DNA of 64,000 bases, taken from NCBI RefSeq assembly GCF_017304615.1, contig NZ_JAFKLZ010000004.1, positions 1-64,000 on the forward strand, read 5' to 3'. The notes beneath the pieces were generated by a model that made no database searches, was not told the origin of the DNA, and worked only from the letters and a program-made list of their open reading frames with translations. Below are positions 62,400 through 64,000 of this stretch, one piece after another (position 1 is the stretch's first letter; every line of letters starts with the position of its first letter). The stretch is from Sphingomonas sp. GTDB taxonomy: Bacteria; Pseudomonadota; Alphaproteobacteria; Sphingomonadales; Sphingomonadaceae. The position numbers and the translations under genes are program-made.

Positions 62400-63518
62400 T
62401 TAAACTCCGAACACCGACTTCGGCACATGCGTGATCCTGCACGCCAGGTCCGCTTCACCCGACGCGACGACATAATGGTCGCCGCCATCGGCGATTCCCG
62501 TCGTGAATACGACGTCGCGTAGGTACATCTGATGCTCGATCGGCACGGTCAGGTCCGGGCTTGGCTCGAGAACCGGATGATGGCTCGTCCGCACCACCCT
62601 GCTCGGATCGTCGCGGTCGAGGATCGACCAATAGGTTCGATAGATGCCGACGATCTCCTTAGGTTCGACCCCGTGCCATAGCGTCAGCCAGCCATCGTCG
62701 GTCAGGGTCGGCGGCGCGCCGCCGCCGATCCGCGCGGTCGCCACGGTCGCGCTGTACGGCCGGATCCCTGGCTCGCGATACGGCTTCCAGTGATGCCCGT
62801 CGGGCGACGTCGCCAGGTTGATCGCGGGTCCCGCGCGCCACTCGCTACCCGGCGGATATGCGAAATAGAGGTCGCCGAGCGGGCGCGTCTGCGCCCAGTA
62901 TTGGTCGCCGATCAGCCCTTCGAAGATCAGCATGTCCTTGTTCTGGTGATCGAGCACGATATCCTCGAACGTCCAGTCGAGCCCGTTCGCCGAGCTATGG
63001 AGCGTCGTCGAATGGCGCTCCGGGCTGACCGAACAGGTGGTCATCAGCAACCGCTCGCCGACCCGGCTGATCCGCGCATCCTCTATGCCGTAACATTGGA
63101 AGCTGGCGGTCGGCGCGATCGCCTTGTCGTAATGGATCGCGATCCGCTCGAGCCCGTCGGGCGACAGTTCGACCGGCAAGAGCCACGACAGCGAGGTCAG
63201 CGCCATCACCGGCCACCCACCGCCAAGCACGCGGAACTTGCGCGGGTCCGCGGTATCGACCTGATCGAGCGGCCACGCGTCTAGCACATAGCGACCGTCA
63301 TCCCAGCGGATCGACCGCACATGACCGTCGCGGATCGGGTGGCGCAACGCCTCCGCCACGCGCACCATCAGCAGCAGATTGCCGGTGGCGAGACGAGTCA
63401 TCCCCGGATTGAAGGCGCCGAGGACGTAGGTCTCCTCGCCTATATGCCCGGCCAGCGGTGATCGGCCGAGGTCGACATCGTCGGGAACGAAGACCAGCCG
63501 GTCGATGGCATATGGCAT
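62400..63518 (-). CDS. GH130-type glycosidase/phosphorylase-like protein
   Basis: A 372-residue protein resembling the five-bladed beta-propeller enzymes of glycoside hydrolase family 130 (beta-1,2- or beta-1,4-mannooligosaccharide phosphorylases): YVLGAFNPGMTRLATGNLLLMVRVAEAL, GIEDARISRVGERLLMTTCSVSP with the conserved Asp/Arg, NKDMLIFEGLIGDQYW and RIGGGAPPTLTDDGWLTLWHG. No signal peptide, so cytoplasmic. Isolated from sugar-transport genes in the window. Confidence 0.85.
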   Translation of the reverse strand: MPYAIDRLVFVPDDVDLGRSPLAGHIGEETYVLGAFNPGMTRLATGNLLLMVRVAEALRHPIRDGHVRSIRWDDGRYVLDAWPLDQVDTADPRKFRVLGGGWPVMALTSLSWLLPVELSPDGLERIAIHYDKAIAPTASFQCYGIEDARISRVGERLLMTTCSVSPERHSTTLHSSANGLDWTFEDIVLDHQNKDMLIFEGLIGDQYWAQTRPLGDLYFAYPPGSEWRAGPAINLATSPDGHHWKPYREPGIRPYSATVATARIGGGAPPTLTDDGWLTLWHGVEPKEIVGIYRTYWSILDRDDPSRVVRTSHHPVLEPSPDLTVPIEHQMYLRDVVFTTGIADGGDHYVVASGEADLACRITHVPKSVFGV

Positions 63519-63640
63519 AAGGCGTCCTGTTTTCGCGGCGCTGCCCGGCCAACCTCCGTGGGCAGATCTCGTTCCCTATCGAGGATCGGATGGACACGCG
63601 AGCGGTTCGGCTTGGCCCGGACGGTCATCCAGGGGCATTG

Positions 63641-63678
63641 TTGGCGACAATTGTCAGGGTTGGCGACAATTGTCAGGC
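63641..63678. repeat. Tandem 19-base repeat carrying the palindrome GACAATTGTC
   Basis: Two adjacent copies of TTGGCGACAATTGTCAGG plus one base, each with the perfect 10-base palindrome GACAATTGTC (63646-63655 and 63665-63674). Another GACAA pair is found at 63741-63756. Between the GH130 and efflux-adaptor starts, it probably is a double operator. Confidence 0.7.
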
Positions 63679-63800
63679 GCGAAGGCAATGCCGATGTGAA
63701 TGCCGATCGCCCCCCGGGAACATTTTTTCCGCAGACGCGTGACAACTTTTGCGACAAACCCGCGTTTGACACGCATCAACCGGGGAACCACTAGCCAGTC

Positions 63801-64000
63801 ATGGTTTCTATTGCACTGCGGCAAGAATCCGCGCGTTCACTGATCGCCGCCGCATCACTCGCTCTCCTGGCATTGTCGGGCTGCGGCGCGCGCGACGATT
63901 CGGCAACGGGCGGACGGCGCGGGCAACAGGGCACGCCCGAGGTCGGCTATGTCGTCGTGCAACCGACGGCGGTGCCGCTCGTGACCGAACTCGCCGGCCG
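63801..64000 (+). CDS. RND efflux periplasmic adaptor, lipoprotein (partial)
   Basis: Start of a membrane-fusion protein cut by the window end. The 66 visible codons give a basic n-region, hydrophobic segment and the lipobox LSGC near residue 27-30, then a Gly-rich linker and EVGYVVVQPTAVPLVTELAG, the first strand of the HlyD/AcrA family. The pump gene should follow. The two tandem palindromes upstream may be its operator. Confidence 0.85.
   Translation, partial: MVSIALRQESARSLIAAASLALLALSGCGARDDSATGGRRGQQGTPEVGYVVVQPTAVPLVTELAG

Noticed and set aside
1..64000. CRISPR arrays, insertion sequences, rRNA operons, riboswitches
   Set aside because: No regularly spaced repeats, transposase genes, rRNA sequence or recognised riboswitch consensus were seen; the only tandem repeat is the pair at 63641.

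Overview
The window comes from a high-GC alphaproteobacterium of the Sphingomonas type. The evidence is the gene content and the protein style: a ubiE-ubiB-coaC-coaB-dut block next to mutM, a GumC/GumB-type exopolysaccharide locus with tyrosine-rich kinase tail, TonB-dependent receptor with esterase, acyl-CoA ligase and TetR genes, a ccmC-ccmI operon, and relics of an alphaproteobacterial photosynthesis cluster. Genus-level naming is inference from family resemblance; no search was run.

Layout. 1-7.1 kb is housekeeping: mutM (minus), then a tightly overlapping plus-strand run ubiE, ubiB, a membrane protein, coaC, coaB, dut, a small exported protein and a MoeB/ThiF enzyme. 7.1-36.1 kb is a large polysaccharide locus: rfbB, rfbA, galU, wecB, a UDP-uronate-type epimerase and wecC make nucleotide sugars; a GumB/Wza-like lipoprotein, a GumC/Wzc-like autokinase and a Wzy-like polymerase export and polymerise; after an interruption (M48 protease, phosphatase, small membrane protein, FKBP isomerase, rpsU, a 54-residue zinc-ribbon gene) the second arm holds the initiating sugar transferase, a second Wzy-like protein, two glycosyltransferases, an acyltransferase, a Wzx flippase, a sugar C-methyltransferase, two Gmd-type dehydratases and an AlkP-like protein. 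A Tat-exported beta-helix protein closes it.

37.8-52.1 kb holds cysS, a TM2 protein, a 2-hydroxyacid dehydrogenase, a TetR/carotenoid-oxygenase divergent pair, a class II DAHP synthase that carries an N-terminal XRE-type helix-turn-helix domain and sits behind a perfect palindrome, then a probable ester-catabolism group (MFS transporter, carboxylesterase, TetR, acyl-CoA ligase, TonB-dependent receptor). A tRNA-Glu(CUC) follows.

52.7-62.4 kb is the most informative part. A truncated bchG (bacteriochlorophyll synthase), an intact ppsR (photosynthesis repressor) and a truncated, frameshifted ppaA/aerR lie head to tail, abutting ccmI of a seven-gene cytochrome c maturation operon. Upstream of that operon, in the divergent promoter region, is a sequence matching the published PpsR target TGT-N12-ACA, overlapping a TTGACA box in front of ispH, a hemC copy with two in-frame stop codons, and a C-terminally truncated hemF. 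I read this as a lineage that lost phototrophy and still keeps the repressor and at least one of its likely targets. The window ends with a GH130-type glycosidase, a tandem palindromic repeat, and the start of an RND efflux adaptor.
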